Below are positions 27,048 to 35,971 of a stretch of 49,741 nt of DNA, piece by piece. This stretch comes from an uncultured Eubacteriales bacterium (GTDB lineage Bacteria; Bacillota; Clostridia; Peptostreptococcales; Anaerovoracaceae), in the NCBI GenBank assembly GCA_900315895.1, contig ONAY01000022.1:1-49741 (forward strand), written 5' to 3'. Positions within the stretch are counted from its first letter, which is position 1, and each line of letters starts with the position of its first letter. The notes beneath the pieces are model-generated. The model searched no databases. It worked only from the letters and a program-made list of their open reading frames with translations, and was not told the DNA's origin. The translations under genes were made by a program, and so were the position numbers.

Positions 27048-27794
27048 ATGAGGATACCGCTTATTGCAGGCAACTGGAAGATGTACAAGGACGTTAAGGA
27101 GACAGAGGAATTCTGCCTGAAGTTCAGGGAACTTTATCACGACACGGACATAAGAGCTCTTCTTCTGGTGCCTTTTACGTCCATTGAAACGGTCAGAAGG
27201 CTCACTGAAGGGACGAATATAATGGTAGGAGCCCAGAACGTATATTTTGAGAGGGAAGGGGCTTACACGGGAGAGATCTCAGTTCCCATGCTCAAGGCAC
27301 TGAACGTCGAGTATTGCATAGTGGGCCATTCAGAAAGAAGGGGCTACTTCCACGAGACTGACGAGATCGTGAACAAAAAAGCCAAGGCTCTGCTTTCAGA
27401 GGGGATCCTTCCGGTTATCTGCGTAGGAGAGTCTCTTGAGATCAGAGAGGCCGAAGGCCAGAACGAACACGTGAAAAATCAGATCAGAGCTGACTTTTCA
27501 GGGATCTCAGCAGAGGACGCAGCGAAGTGTGTAGTGGCTTACGAGCCTATCTGGGCCATCGGTACCGGCCGCACTGCCACACCGGAGCAGGCAGGGGAGA
27601 TGTGCAGCCTCATAAGAGAAGAACTGATCGAGATGTACGGAGAGGATACGGCGGATCAGATCATAATCCAGTACGGCGGATCAGTTAAGCCTGAAAATAT
27701 CACCGACATCATGAATATGCCTGAGATCGACGGCGCTCTGGTAGGGGGAGCATCCCTTGATCCCGTAAAATTTATGGATATTATTAACTTTTAA
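27048..27794 (+). CDS. tpiA: Triosephosphate isomerase
   Basis: Interconverts dihydroxyacetone phosphate and glyceraldehyde 3-phosphate. It has 248 residues from ATG 27048, which follows AAAGGAGG (27035-27042); an ATG at 27024 lies upstream of that SD. Catalytic residues are the Lys in AGNWKMYKD, the His in IVGHSERRGYF and the Glu in AYEPIWAIGTGRTAT. The phosphate-binding GGSVKPEN and GALVGGASL are also present. It forms a dimer in the cytoplasm. It is part of the pgk-gap-tpi group; no gpmI or eno follows. Confidence 0.95.
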   Translation: MRIPLIAGNWKMYKDVKETEEFCLKFRELYHDTDIRALLLVPFTSIETVRRLTEGTNIMVGAQNVYFEREGAYTGEISVPMLKALNVEYCIVGHSERRGYFHETDEIVNKKAKALLSEGILPVICVGESLEIREAEGQNEHVKNQIRADFSGISAEDAAKCVVAYEPIWAIGTGRTATPEQAGEMCSLIREELIEMYGEDTADQIIIQYGGSVKPENITDIMNMPEIDGALVGGASLDPVKFMDIINF

Positions 27795-27827
27795 GCAAAA
27801 AAATTGATTTTTGAGCAAAACTCGGTA

Positions 27828-27856
27828 TTGATTTATGTGCTTTACAGTAATAAAAT
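27828..27856 (+). promoter_or_regulatory. Promoter upstream of secG
   Basis: TTGATT (27828-27833), a 17-base spacer and TAAAAT (27851-27856). The start would be near 27863, followed by the SD AGGAGG before ATG 27887. It separates secG-hppA from the glycolytic genes. Confidence 0.55.
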
Positions 27857-27886
27857 GAATAAGTTAAATCTTTAGGAGGTTCAGAT

Positions 27887-28120
27887 ATGAAAATTTTTCT
27901 GATGATACTGCTGGCAGTTTGCAGCATCATTCTTATCGTCAGCGTTCTTCTGCAGTCCGGATCCACAGCAGGACTTTCCGGTTCAATCGCAGGCGGAGCT
28001 GAACAGCTTCTCGGTAAGAAAAAGAGCAAAGGTTACGAGGCTATCCTTGAGAAAATCACCACAGTCGGTGCTATCCTTTTCATCATTCTTTCCCTCGTTA
28101 TCGTTACTCTGTTTGAATAA
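27887..28120 (+). CDS. secG: Preprotein translocase subunit SecG
   Basis: A 77-residue membrane protein of the SecYEG channel. Two membrane helices (about 2-22 and 56-75) flank a Gly/Ser-rich loop, LLQSGSTAGLSGSIAGGAEQLLGKKK, the family hallmark. TTAGGAGG lies before ATG 27887. It is often downstream of the tpi/eno cluster in Bacillota, with rnr and smpB following; here hppA follows instead, 19 bases on. Confidence 0.93.
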   Translation: MKIFLMILLAVCSIILIVSVLLQSGSTAGLSGSIAGGAEQLLGKKKSKGYEAILEKITTVGAILFIILSLVIVTLFE

Positions 28121-28139
28121 TTAGGAGGTTCTAAAAATT

Positions 28140-30158
28140 ATGACTCAGTTTTTCCCTGTCATTGCGGCAGCGATCGGTCTTATTGTAGCCTTTTGTCTGG
28201 CTGCATGGATCAGAAAAGCGCCCACCGGAACAGAAAGAATGACCGAGATCTCCGGATTCATCAGAGAAGGTGCATTCGCTTTCCTGAAGAGAGAGTACAG
28301 GACCATGATAGTTGTCATCGTAGCTCTCTTCATCATCATCGGCTTATGCATCAGCTGGGTTACAGCGATTCTCTATGTATGCGGTGCTCTTCTGTCAGTT
28401 CTTGCCGGTTTCTTCGGAATGAACGTTGCTACACTCGGTAACGTAAGGACAGCTAATGCCGCAAGAGAAAGCGGCATGCCCAAGGCTCTGAAGGTTGCCT
28501 TCAGGTCAGGAGCTGTTATGGGACTCTGCGTATCCGGTCTCGGCCTTTTCGGACTTGGCCTCATCGTGGTCGCCCTTGACCTTGCAACTGTTACCCAGTG
28601 CGTCACAGGCTTCGGTCTCGGTGCTTCTTCAATGGCTCTGTTCGGACGTGTAGGCGGCGGTATCTATACCAAGGCTGCTGACGTAGGAGCTGACCTTGTA
28701 GGAAAGGTCGAAGCAGGCATCCCCGAGGATGACCCGAGAAACCCTGCGGTTATCGCAGACAACGTAGGAGACAACGTTGGTGACGTTGCCGGAATGGGTT
28801 CTGACCTGTTCGAATCCTATGTAGGTTCCATCATCTCTGCCGTAACACTTGCTGCAGTAGCGGTTAAGACATCCGCAGCAACAGCTACTTTCAACGTAGA
28901 GACAGCTGCTCTTTTCCCGCTTCTGATCTCAGCCATCGGCATCCTGGCTTCAGTTATCGGCATCATGCTGGTAAGAGGCAGGGACGGCGGCAACCCGGCT
29001 GCAGCCCTTAATGCAGGAACATACGTAAGCGGCGGCATCGTGGTCGTTGCAGTTATCTTCCTCTCCAAGGCTATGCTGGGAGATTATACCTATGCATTTG
29101 CCATCTGTGCAGGTCTGATCTGCGGCATTCTGATAGGAAAGATCACTGAGATATATACATCCGGAGATTACAAGCACGTTAAGAAGATCGCTGAGCAGTC
29201 ACAGACAGGTCCGGCTACGACCATCATTTCCGGACTGAGCGTAGGAATGCTTTCCACACTGTGGCCCATCCTTCTGATCTCCGTTGCTGTATTCGTAGCA
29301 TACAAGTTCGCGGGAGTTTACGGAATCGCTCTTTCCGCTGTAGGTATGCTTTCAACAACAGGTATGACAGTAGCAGTTGACGCTTACGGCCCCGTATCCG
29401 ACAATGCAGGCGGAATCGCTGAGATGTCTGAGCTTCCCGAGGAAGTCAGAAACATCACCGACAAGCTGGACGCTGTAGGAAACACCACAGCTGCCATCGG
29501 CAAGGGATTCGCTATCGGATCCGCTGCTCTTACAGCTCTGGCTCTTCTGGTATCTTTTGCTGAAGTTTCCCAGATCTCAGCCATCGATCTTCTTGATCCC
29601 ATCGCTGTGATCGGTCTCTTCATCGGAGCAATGCTTCCCTTCCTGTTCTCAGCTATGACAATGAGTTCAGTAGGTAAGGCTGCCAACCAGATGATCGAGG
29701 AAGTAAGAAGCCAGTTCAGAGAGGATCCCGGTATCATGGCCGGAACATCCAAGCCCAACTACAAGAAGTGCGTTGACATCTCAACAGGTGCTGCTCTTAA
29801 GGAAATGATCCTTCCCGCAGTCCTCGCCATCGTTGCTCCTCTTGCTGTAGGTCTCCTTCTCGGAGCCGAGGCACTTGGCGGAATGCTGGCCGGAGCCATC
29901 GCTGCAGGCGTACTGCTTGCCATCATGATGTCCAATGCAGGCGGTGCATGGGACAACGCTAAGAAGTACATCGAAGAGGGACACTTCGGAGGCAAGGGCT
30001 CCGAGACCCACGCTGCCGGCGTTATCGGCGACACCGTAGGCGACCCCTTCAAGGATACTTCCGGACCTTCCATCAACATCCTCATCAAGCTGATGACTAT
30101 CGTAGCAGTAGTGTTCGCACCGCTGTTCGTATCAGTAGGAGGACTGCTGGTATTCTAA
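28140..30158 (+). CDS. hppA: Membrane-bound ion-pumping pyrophosphatase, K+-dependent type
   Basis: A 672-residue integral membrane enzyme with about 16 helices that hydrolyses pyrophosphate and pumps H+ or Na+ out of the cytoplasm. The substrate loops show [22 protein letters not shown], then [22 protein letters not shown] and later [16 protein letters not shown]. The position that separates subfamilies reads [10 protein letters not shown], with Ala where K+-independent enzymes have Lys, so it is of the K+-dependent group. Many clostridial members of that group pump Na+; the pumped ion cannot be decided by eye. AGGAGG precedes ATG 28140. It probably shares the secG transcript and ends at a strong terminator. 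Confidence 0.94.
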   Translation: MTQFFPVIAAAIGLIVAFCLAAWIRKAPTGTERMTEISGFIREGAFAFLKREYRTMIVVIVALFIIIGLCISWVTAILYVCGALLSVLAGFFGMNVATLGNVRTANAARESGMPKALKVAFRSGAVMGLCVSGLGLFGLGLIVVALDLATVTQCVTGFGLGASSMALFGRVGGGIYTKAADVGADLVGKVEAGIPEDDPRNPAVIADNVGDNVGDVAGMGSDLFESYVGSIISAVTLAAVAVKTSAATATFNVETAALFPLLISAIGILASVIGIMLVRGRDGGNPAAALNAGTYVSGGIVVVAVIFLSKAMLGDYTYAFAICAGLICGILIGKITEIYTSGDYKHVKKIAEQSQTGPATTIISGLSVGMLSTLWPILLISVAVFVAYKFAGVYGIALSAVGMLSTTGMTVAVDAYGPVSDNAGGIAEMSELPEEVRNITDKLDAVGNTTAAIGKGFAIGSAALTALALLVSFAEVSQISAIDLLDPIAVIGLFIGAMLPFLFSAMTMSSVGKAANQMIEEVRSQFREDPGIMAGTSKPNYKKCVDISTGAALKEMILPAVLAIVAPLAVGLLLGAEALGGMLAGAIAAGVLLAIMMSNAGGAWDNAKKYIEEGHFGGKGSETHAAGVIGDTVGDPFKDTSGPSINILIKLMTIVAVVFAPLFVSVGGLLVF

Positions 30159-30171
30159 TCTAAAAGATCTG

Positions 30172-30194
30172 CCCGGTACGCTGGTCGTGCCGGG
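30172..30194 (+). terminator. Terminator after hppA
   Basis: CCCGGTACG (30172-30180) pairs with CGTGCCGGG (30186-30194), with one G-U pair and loop CTGGT, followed by TATTTTTGT. Confidence 0.88.
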
Positions 30195-30235
30195 TATTTT
30201 TGTATATTGACGGAGCCTTTCCGGAGGTTTTGATA

Positions 30236-31045
30236 ATGTTTTGGAACGCAAAAAACGCAGAAGTGGATCTGGGCGACACGAAGATGAGCTATGTATCATT
30301 CGGCAGTGGAGAGAAGACCTTGATCCTGATACCGGGACTTTCCGACGGCCTTACCACAGTCCGTGGCAAGGCCCTCGTCCTGGCCGGCCCCTATAAGCTT
30401 TTCTTTGACAAATACACCGTATACATGTTCAGCAGAAAGGATCGAATGCCAGAGGGGTACTCGATCCGCAATATGGCTGAAGATCAGGCCACAGCGATGG
30501 AGATCCTCGGGATCCGTAAAGCCTGCGTCATGGGGGTCTCTGAAGGGGGCATGATCGCTCAGTATCTGGCCATAGATCATCCTGAGATGGTGGAAAAACT
30601 GGTCCTATCAGTTACCGCACCGGGGGCGAACGATGTAATTAAGGAAAGTGTGGGAAGATACCTGGAATGCGCGAAAAGGGGAGACCACAAAAGCCTTATG
30701 ATAGCCACAGCAGAGGACAGCTATTCTCCTTCCCGACTCAAAAGTTACCGCAAGATATATCCTATTCTGGGTATGATAGGGAAGCCTTCGGATTACGGCA
30801 GATTCTTTATAAACTGCAACGCGATCCTTAAGTTCGATGCCACAGATGAACTGGACAAGATCAAATGCCCGACACTGATAATTGGAGGCGATGAGGACAA
30901 GACTGTGGGCGTTCAGGGCTCATATGACCTTCATCAAAAGATCCCGGAAAGTGAGCTCTTCATATATCCCGGGCTTGGACACGCAGCCTACGAGGAGGCA
31001 AAGGACTTCAACAAGAGAGTTTACGACTTTATTGAAAGGGCATAA
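30236..31045 (+). CDS. Alpha/beta hydrolase
   Basis: A 269-residue serine hydrolase from ATG 30236, with CCGGAGG eight bases upstream; an ATG at 30200 has no SD. The nucleophile elbow is GVSEGGM near residue 97. The acid is in IIGGDEDKTVG near 220 and the His in GLGHAAYEE near 249, completing the triad. A cap region lies between about 130 and 190. There is no signal peptide, so it is cytoplasmic. The substrate is unknown; the fold includes esterases, lipases and C-C hydrolases. It stands alone between two terminators, with no clear promoter. Confidence 0.85.
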   Translation: MFWNAKNAEVDLGDTKMSYVSFGSGEKTLILIPGLSDGLTTVRGKALVLAGPYKLFFDKYTVYMFSRKDRMPEGYSIRNMAEDQATAMEILGIRKACVMGVSEGGMIAQYLAIDHPEMVEKLVLSVTAPGANDVIKESVGRYLECAKRGDHKSLMIATAEDSYSPSRLKSYRKIYPILGMIGKPSDYGRFFINCNAILKFDATDELDKIKCPTLIIGGDEDKTVGVQGSYDLHQKIPESELFIYPGLGHAAYEEAKDFNKRVYDFIERA

Positions 31046-31064
31046 CATCGATACAGATAAAAAA

Positions 31065-31086
31065 ATACCCCGCTTCCGCGGGGTAT
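31065..31086. terminator. Bidirectional terminator between the hydrolase and thiT
   Basis: ATACCCCGC (31065-31073) pairs with GCGGGGTAT (31078-31086) around TTCC. A T-run (GTTTTTTGCC) lies to the right, and the opposite strand has TTTTTTTATC, so it serves both converging genes. Confidence 0.9.
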
Positions 31087-31099
31087 GAGTGTTTTTTGC

Positions 31100-31639
31100 C
31101 TATGAATTGAATCTGTCCTTCAGACGATAGATGTTGTTGTGAACAACAGGGATGGCCAGGATCACCAGAGTGATGACGCCCTCCGCCAGAATGGTCATTC
31201 CGTTATATGCGAAGGAGTAGACCCAAGGGGCCATACCTTCGGGAGCATATTCGGCGAAGAAGATGAATCCCGAAAGGAAACTGCAGATGAATCTCAGAAC
31301 TACTGCCACCGCATATCCGGTGTAGAGACCGCCCTTAGCCTTCCAGAAGAAGCCCGAAACTCCGAGAGCCGTAAAGGCCAGGATGTAGTCCAGAAGAAGC
31401 TGGGCAGGGTGGATGACGTAGCCGCCGAAGGCCAGGTTCAGAAGCCCTAAGGCGAGACCGGATGCCAGTCCCCACTTGGGACCGCAGAAGTATCCGGCCA
31501 TGGTGGCTGCAAGCATGCTAAGAAGCGTGATGGAGCCGCCATAGGGCAGGTGCAGAAGTTTGATCTGGTTCAGTCCGATGGACAGTGCTATCAGGATCGC
31601 GCAGAGCACCAGATAGCTGACGTTTTTGTTTCTTGTCAT
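31100..31639 (-). CDS. thiT: Thiamine-binding ECF transporter S component ThiT
   Basis: A 179-residue membrane protein with six helices that captures thiamine and works with a shared ECF module (EcfA/EcfA'/EcfT, not in this window). Family features include PYGGSITLLSMLAATMAGYF, GYVIHPAQLLLDYILAF and the thiamine-binding end FAEYAPEGMAPWVYSFAYNG. It is preceded by a TPP riboswitch, which confirms the vitamin role. The start ATG 31639 has GGAGG eight bases upstream, and that SD lies within a hairpin that can be switched. It is monocistronic on the - strand. Confidence 0.92.
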   Translation of the reverse strand: MTRNKNVSYLVLCAILIALSIGLNQIKLLHLPYGGSITLLSMLAATMAGYFCGPKWGLASGLALGLLNLAFGGYVIHPAQLLLDYILAFTALGVSGFFWKAKGGLYTGYAVAVVLRFICSFLSGFIFFAEYAPEGMAPWVYSFAYNGMTILAEGVITLVILAIPVVHNNIYRLKDRFNS

Positions 31640-31647
31640 TAAAAAAA

Positions 31648-31753
31648 CCTCCGTTCAAAAATTTTGCAGGAGGGGATGTCTTGCTTCCCTACGCCGGCAT
31701 TGTCCGGTTCAGGTATTGAGGGTTTTGATCTCAGCATAAGCTCCCCTAGCACG
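31648..31753 (-). ncRNA. TPP riboswitch controlling thiT
   Basis: On the - strand the leader contains the conserved thi-box: GGGGAGC, GCTGAGA, then ACCCTC, ACCTGAACCGGACAATGCC and GGCGTAGGGAAG (about 31750 down to 31685). The predicted transcript start at 31753 coincides with the outer stem. The expression platform is CCTCC (31673-31669) pairing with GGAGG (31652-31648), followed at once by seven U (31647-31641) and the start codon. The same hairpin could act as a terminator and also hide the ribosome site. Thiamine pyrophosphate should switch thiT off. Confidence 0.93.
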
Positions 31754-31754
31754 C

Positions 31755-31783
31755 TTGCAATTATAAACCCCTTATACTATAAT
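31755..31783 (+). promoter_or_regulatory. Promoter of the DUF975-nadK operon, interlocked with the thiT promoter
   Basis: TTGCAA (31755-31760), 17 bases and TATAAT (31778-31783). Its -35 and -10 boxes overlap or touch the -10 and -35 of the opposite promoter, so only one polymerase can bind at a time. Confidence 0.8.
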
Positions 31784-31788
31784 GTCAA
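31760..31788 (-). promoter_or_regulatory. Promoter of thiT, interlocked with the opposite promoter
   Basis: On the - strand TTGACA (31788-31783), 17 bases and TATAAT (31765-31760) match the consensus exactly. The start is near 31753, at the first base of the riboswitch. Confidence 0.85.
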
Positions 31789-31829
31789 ATGGATATATCC
31801 GTGAAAAAATCAAGAAATGAGGTGGGAAA

Positions 31830-32774
31830 ATGTACGAAAACAGATTAGTAAAAGAGCCTTCTTCCCTTATTAGAAAGATTGCACGCGACGCATTAAAAGG
31901 TCGCTGGAAGGACATCGTTATCGGAGTTTTTATATATCTTGTTCTGACAAGCTTCGTATCGACGGTGTTCGATACAATATTCCCCATGTATCAGACCATG
32001 GAGATTTATGGTCAGCATTACACATATAATGCATCCTTCGTCGGCAGCCTCTATGGAGTGATCCTGTCAGGAGCATTTTCATACGGACTTGCCCTGTTTC
32101 TCCTTACATTCTTCAGAACGAAAAGGGCCAACAGAACTCTTTTGTTTGAAGGCTTCAGCATCATAGGGAAGACCATACTGCTCAATATCTTAATGTCATT
32201 GATCATAGGTATTGGCTTAGTTCTTCTGATCGTCCCCGGAGTGATCGCTGCTCTGAGATTAAGCCAGTCATTCTACATTCTGGCAGATCATCCCGAGTAC
32301 GGAGTGACGCAGTGCTTAAAGGAATCCAATGCAAGGATGAAGGGCAACTGCGGCAAGCTTTTCTGCCTGTACTTCTCATTCTTCGGATGGATGCTCCTTG
32401 CAGGACTGGCCGATACCGGTCTTTCATATACGGGCGGCGGTGTCATCGGTACTCTGATCAGCACTCTCATAACACTGGTACCTCTCGCTATTCTCATCAC
32501 ATACGTGTTCACATCCACCACAGTCTTCTATGAGCTTCTCATGGGAAACCTTGCAGTGGTAAACAGGAGCAGCGCCTATGACGCTCAGCCCAGTGAACCT
32601 GTGCACATGGTAAATGCTGACTACCAGGTACACGAAGAAGAACCGGAAGAGACACCCTATGTTGCTCCCGAGGAGAGAGAAACATATGACTATGCACCTA
32701 AGACCGAAGAAAGCTTCGGAGCTCCAAATGACGACGATTTCGGCGCACCCAAAAAAGAGGAAGATGACTTTTAA
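31830..32774 (+). CDS. DUF975-family membrane protein
   Basis: A 314-residue protein with a cytoplasmic N-terminus (SSLIRKIARDALKGRWK) and about five or six helices. It has the family segment RLSQSFYILADHPEYGVTQCLKESNARMKG, followed by FCLYFSFFGW. The family is widespread in Bacillota and has no established function. After the last helix, about 75 residues form an acidic, Pro/Glu-rich cytoplasmic tail ending in EEDDF. GAGGTGGG precedes ATG 31830. The stop overlaps the nadK start (TAATG), so it leads the nadK-rluD-murI-tmcAL run. Confidence 0.85.
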   Translation: MYENRLVKEPSSLIRKIARDALKGRWKDIVIGVFIYLVLTSFVSTVFDTIFPMYQTMEIYGQHYTYNASFVGSLYGVILSGAFSYGLALFLLTFFRTKRANRTLLFEGFSIIGKTILLNILMSLIIGIGLVLLIVPGVIAALRLSQSFYILADHPEYGVTQCLKESNARMKGNCGKLFCLYFSFFGWMLLAGLADTGLSYTGGGVIGTLISTLITLVPLAILITYVFTSTTVFYELLMGNLAVVNRSSAYDAQPSEPVHMVNADYQVHEEEPEETPYVAPEERETYDYAPKTEESFGAPNDDDFGAPKKEEDDF

Positions 32775-33574
32775 TGAAAAAAGTTTTTATCTACAAAAAT
32801 GATCTGAAAGCATCCAGGACCATAGCGGATGAGCTCAGGAACAAGTTGATCTCAAGAGGCGTAAGTGTATCAGAGTCCCTCACAGGTGACGTGGATCTCA
32901 TTATCAATGTGGGAGGAGACGGGACATTCCTGTCACTCATGCAGAACTTTGAGTTCCCCACGGCTAAGGTGGCTGGGATCAATACCGGACACCTTGGATT
33001 CTTCCAGGAGATCGCGCCTGAGGAGACGGACAGGCTCATAGATGCCTATCTCAAGGACGAACTGTGTTCTCAGAAGTACAATATCGTAAAAGCCGAGATC
33101 AGGCGCAAGAACGGGGAGACCATCGCCCATAGAGCTCTCAATGAGTTCGTGGTCAAGGGCAAGGGGACCAAGCCCATCCACCTGGATATCGGCATCAACG
33201 GTTCCTTTATAGAGAAGTTCTCCGGAGACGGCATAATCGTATCCACTCCTGCAGGTTCCACCGGCTACAACTATTCTCTCGGGGGCTCCATAGTTGACCC
33301 CAGACTGAATCTTTTGCAGGTGGTACCCATGGCTCCCATGAATACCACGGCCTACAGATCCCTTACGTCAAGTTTTTTGATCCCTGCGGAGGATCAGGTA
33401 ATAATCAGACCTGCCGACAGCAGGAACAGGGATCTCTACACTCTCTACGACGGAAGAGAACTGAGGCTGAGAGACATTGAATCCATATCCTTCAGGCTCT
33501 CGAACCGCAAGATCAACCTGGTCAGATTCGGAGATACCTCCTTCTGGGACAAGGTAAAGAATAAGTTTCTTTAA
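32774..33574 (+). CDS. nadK: NAD kinase
   Basis: A 266-residue enzyme that phosphorylates NAD to NADP with ATP or polyphosphate. The GGDGT motif is at residues 47-51 (NVGGDGTFLSL), followed by NTGHLGFF. The conserved GDGIIVSTPAGSTGYNYSLGG lies near residue 160. The start overlaps the previous stop by one base and the stop abuts the next ATG, so it is fully coupled. Length is normal for the short bacterial form. Confidence 0.95.
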   Translation: MKKVFIYKNDLKASRTIADELRNKLISRGVSVSESLTGDVDLIINVGGDGTFLSLMQNFEFPTAKVAGINTGHLGFFQEIAPEETDRLIDAYLKDELCSQKYNIVKAEIRRKNGETIAHRALNEFVVKGKGTKPIHLDIGINGSFIEKFSGDGIIVSTPAGSTGYNYSLGGSIVDPRLNLLQVVPMAPMNTTAYRSLTSSFLIPAEDQVIIRPADSRNRDLYTLYDGRELRLRDIESISFRLSNRKINLVRFGDTSFWDKVKNKFL

Positions 33575-34657
33575 ATGGCGAGCCTCAGTTACAAAGCGCA
33601 GGTCCAAGACTGCGGCAAACAACTGAAGACAGTGGTAAAGGAACAGTTCAGCATATCTTCAAGGCTCATGACCAGGCTGAGAAGTGAGGAGCGTATTCTT
33701 GTGAACGGGGCTCCCATGCCGGGATGGATCACCATCGTGGAGGGTGACCTGGTGGAAGTCCAGCTTCCAAGGGAGAGGTCTGAATTCGAACCTGAGGACA
33801 TACCCCTCGATATCGTATATGAAGACCAGTGGATGATGGTCATAAACAAACAGCCCGGTATCGTTGCCCATCCTACCAAGGGAAACTACAGTCACACTCT
33901 TCTTAACGGCATAACATACAGGATGCTGGAGGATGCGGCCCGTCCTGACGGCTCCCTTGATGAGGAGAAGCTCTTCAAGGTCAGGCTAACAAACAGGCTG
34001 GACATGAACACCTCGGGTCTTGTGATCGTCGCAAAACATTCCTATGTACAGGATCATCTGGTCCGCCAGATGCAGCAGGGAAAACTGGTCAAGCATTACA
34101 GAGCATTGCTGGAAGGCATAGTGGAAGAAGATGAGGGAAGAGTTGATCTTCCCATCGGACTTCCGGACGAGAACTTCCCTGAACGATGGGTGCTGGATCC
34201 GGAACAGGGCGGATATCCTTCGGTTACAGAGTTCAAAGTGATCAAAAGGTATCAACACCCGCATTTCATGGCTTTTGGCCGTGAAACCCCCGAAATGAGG
34301 CCCATAGACGGGTACACTCTTATGGATCTGAGGCTTCTGACAGGCAGGACCCATCAGATCAGGGTCCACATGTCTCAGATGGGGCATCCCGTGGTAGGAG
34401 ACCATCTGTATTGCCATGGGGATCCCTTTAAATACAGGGAAGAATTCGGGACTCCCGAAAAGGGAGAGACCAACCCGGAGGTGGTCTCTGAGCTCATAGG
34501 AAGACAGGCTCTTCACGCAGCGTCACTTAAGTTTACCCACCCGGTGACAGGTGAGGAGATGTTCATAGAGGCTGAACTTCCCGGGGACATGAAAGAGGCC
34601 CTGGCCAGGATATCGGATCAACAGAGGAATTCCAATGAACAGACAGGAATTATATGA
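33575..34657 (+). CDS. RluA/RluD-family pseudouridine synthase
   Basis: A 360-residue rRNA or tRNA pseudouridine synthase. The N-terminal S4-like part covers about 1-70, and the catalytic Asp is in TNRLDMNTSGLVIVAKH (about residue 144). Other family motifs are MVINKQPGIVAHPT and LLTGRTHQIRVHMSQMGHPVVGDHLY. The region between about 190 and 245 is longer than in many members. It starts on the base after the nadK stop and its end overlaps the next gene by 23 bases. RluD (23S rRNA) is the likely subgroup, but the target site cannot be fixed by eye. Confidence 0.88.
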   Translation: MASLSYKAQVQDCGKQLKTVVKEQFSISSRLMTRLRSEERILVNGAPMPGWITIVEGDLVEVQLPRERSEFEPEDIPLDIVYEDQWMMVINKQPGIVAHPTKGNYSHTLLNGITYRMLEDAARPDGSLDEEKLFKVRLTNRLDMNTSGLVIVAKHSYVQDHLVRQMQQGKLVKHYRALLEGIVEEDEGRVDLPIGLPDENFPERWVLDPEQGGYPSVTEFKVIKRYQHPHFMAFGRETPEMRPIDGYTLMDLRLLTGRTHQIRVHMSQMGHPVVGDHLYCHGDPFKYREEFGTPEKGETNPEVVSELIGRQALHAASLKFTHPVTGEEMFIEAELPGDMKEALARISDQQRNSNEQTGII

Positions 34658-35183
34658 ATTTTTAGATATAGAAACACCGCAGGATTTCATGTACGTGGAG
34701 AACGTTTCCCAGTATCTGGAGAGCGACGATGACATGGAACCTGAGGATCTGAAGGAGATCTTCGCCCAGCTGGACGGAAAAGAGGTATCCAAGCTTTTTG
34801 AGGAATACTTCGAAGAGATAATGGAATTCGTGCCGGACGGAGAGACGGAGACATACGAACTGCTCTCAAATGTTTTGCGCAGTCTTACAGGACTCATGAA
34901 GTCAGGTTACACTGACGGCATTGGACCGGATGCGGTGGATGAGATGGAGCGCTTCAGGCGCTGGTACTCCATGGACAGCCACGTGTATCTCACCGACGAG
35001 TACGGGGCGGAGCACGATGTTCCCCTGAGGGACGCACTGTTTTCCAAGAGGATGGAGCGCTTGGGAGAAGGTTCGTACCGCTATGATTTCACAGATGCGT
35101 ACGATTACCCTCTGGATGACTACGTGGTCAACCTGAGGGATCTCACTGAGATCGAAGATTACGAAGAGGATCTTGAACAATGA
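34635..35183 (+). CDS. Acidic protein of unknown function in the nadK-murI operon
   Basis: A 182-residue, strongly acidic protein rich in Asp, Glu and Tyr. No signal peptide, membrane segment or known motif is visible. The N-terminal half is helical (QELYEFLDIETPQDFMYVEN, DLKEIFAQLDGKEVSKLFEE). The C-terminal half has aromatic repeats such as SYRYDFTDAYDYPLDDYVV. It overlaps the pseudouridine synthase by 23 bases and murI by 4 bases, so it is certainly translated with them. I do not recognise the family. A soluble helper of an RNA or cell-wall enzyme is conceivable, but only by position. Confidence 0.8.
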   Translation: MNRQELYEFLDIETPQDFMYVENVSQYLESDDDMEPEDLKEIFAQLDGKEVSKLFEEYFEEIMEFVPDGETETYELLSNVLRSLTGLMKSGYTDGIGPDAVDEMERFRRWYSMDSHVYLTDEYGAEHDVPLRDALFSKRMERLGEGSYRYDFTDAYDYPLDDYVVNLRDLTEIEDYEEDLEQ

Positions 35184-35971
35184 CAGGCGATCTGAGACCG
35201 ATAGGGGTCATGGATTCCGGAGTAGGAGGCATCTCGGTCCTAAAGAAGGCAGTGGAGATAATGCCTGATGAGGACTTCATCTACTACGGAGATTCCCTGA
35301 ATGCGCCCTACGGAACCAAGAGCATAGAGGAGATAAAGGACCTTACCTTCGCCGTCAGCGAAAAGCTGAGAGCCATGGGGATCAAGGCTCTTTGTGTTGC
35401 CTGCAATACTGCCACAGCCGCTGCCATCAAGGATCTGAGAGCAAAATATACGGATATGCCCGTCATCGGCATAGAGCCTGCTGTGAAACCGGCCGCCCTG
35501 TCCACCAGGGGAGGCACCATCATCGTCATGGCAACGCCCATGACCATCAAACAGAACAAGTTTAACGAACTGCTCAAGATCTATGACAAGGACGCCAAGA
35601 TCATTCCGCTTCCCTGTGACGGACTTATGGAAATGGTGGAGAACTGGTCAGATGACAAGGCTCCTCTCATGGAGTATTTCGATGAACATCTTAAGCCCGC
35701 CCTTCAGGATGACACTGAGACCATAGTTCTTGGCTGCACCCACTATCCCTTCATAAAAAAAGAACTCAGGGAGTATCTGGGAGACAGAGATATAGCTTTG
35801 ATCGACGGAGCGGAGGGCACAGCCAGACAGATCAGGCGCAGACTGGAAGAGGAAGGACTTTTGGGTGACCCTGACCACGAGGGCAAGGTCACCATACTTA
35901 ATTCTTCGGATGACCCGAAGATGATCGCAATATCGCAGAAACTTTTAGATATGGAGATAGACCGGCCATGA
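35180..35971 (+). CDS. murI: Glutamate racemase
   Basis: A 263-residue enzyme that makes D-glutamate for peptidoglycan. The catalytic acids and cysteines are in GVMDSGVGGISVLK, VACNTATAAA (first Cys) and VLGCTHYPFI (second Cys). Length is normal. The start overlaps the acidic protein gene (ATGA), and the stop overlaps the next small gene by 4 bases. Confidence 0.95.
   Translation: MTGDLRPIGVMDSGVGGISVLKKAVEIMPDEDFIYYGDSLNAPYGTKSIEEIKDLTFAVSEKLRAMGIKALCVACNTATAAAIKDLRAKYTDMPVIGIEPAVKPAALSTRGGTIIVMATPMTIKQNKFNELLKIYDKDAKIIPLPCDGLMEMVENWSDDKAPLMEYFDEHLKPALQDDTETIVLGCTHYPFIKKELREYLGDRDIALIDGAEGTARQIRRRLEEEGLLGDPDHEGKVTILNSSDDPKMIAISQKLLDMEIDRP

Noticed and set aside
31100-31639. Considered as a generic ECF S component or folate/riboflavin type
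   Set aside because: The TPP riboswitch and the YAPEGM/WVYSFAYNG motifs fix it as ThiT.
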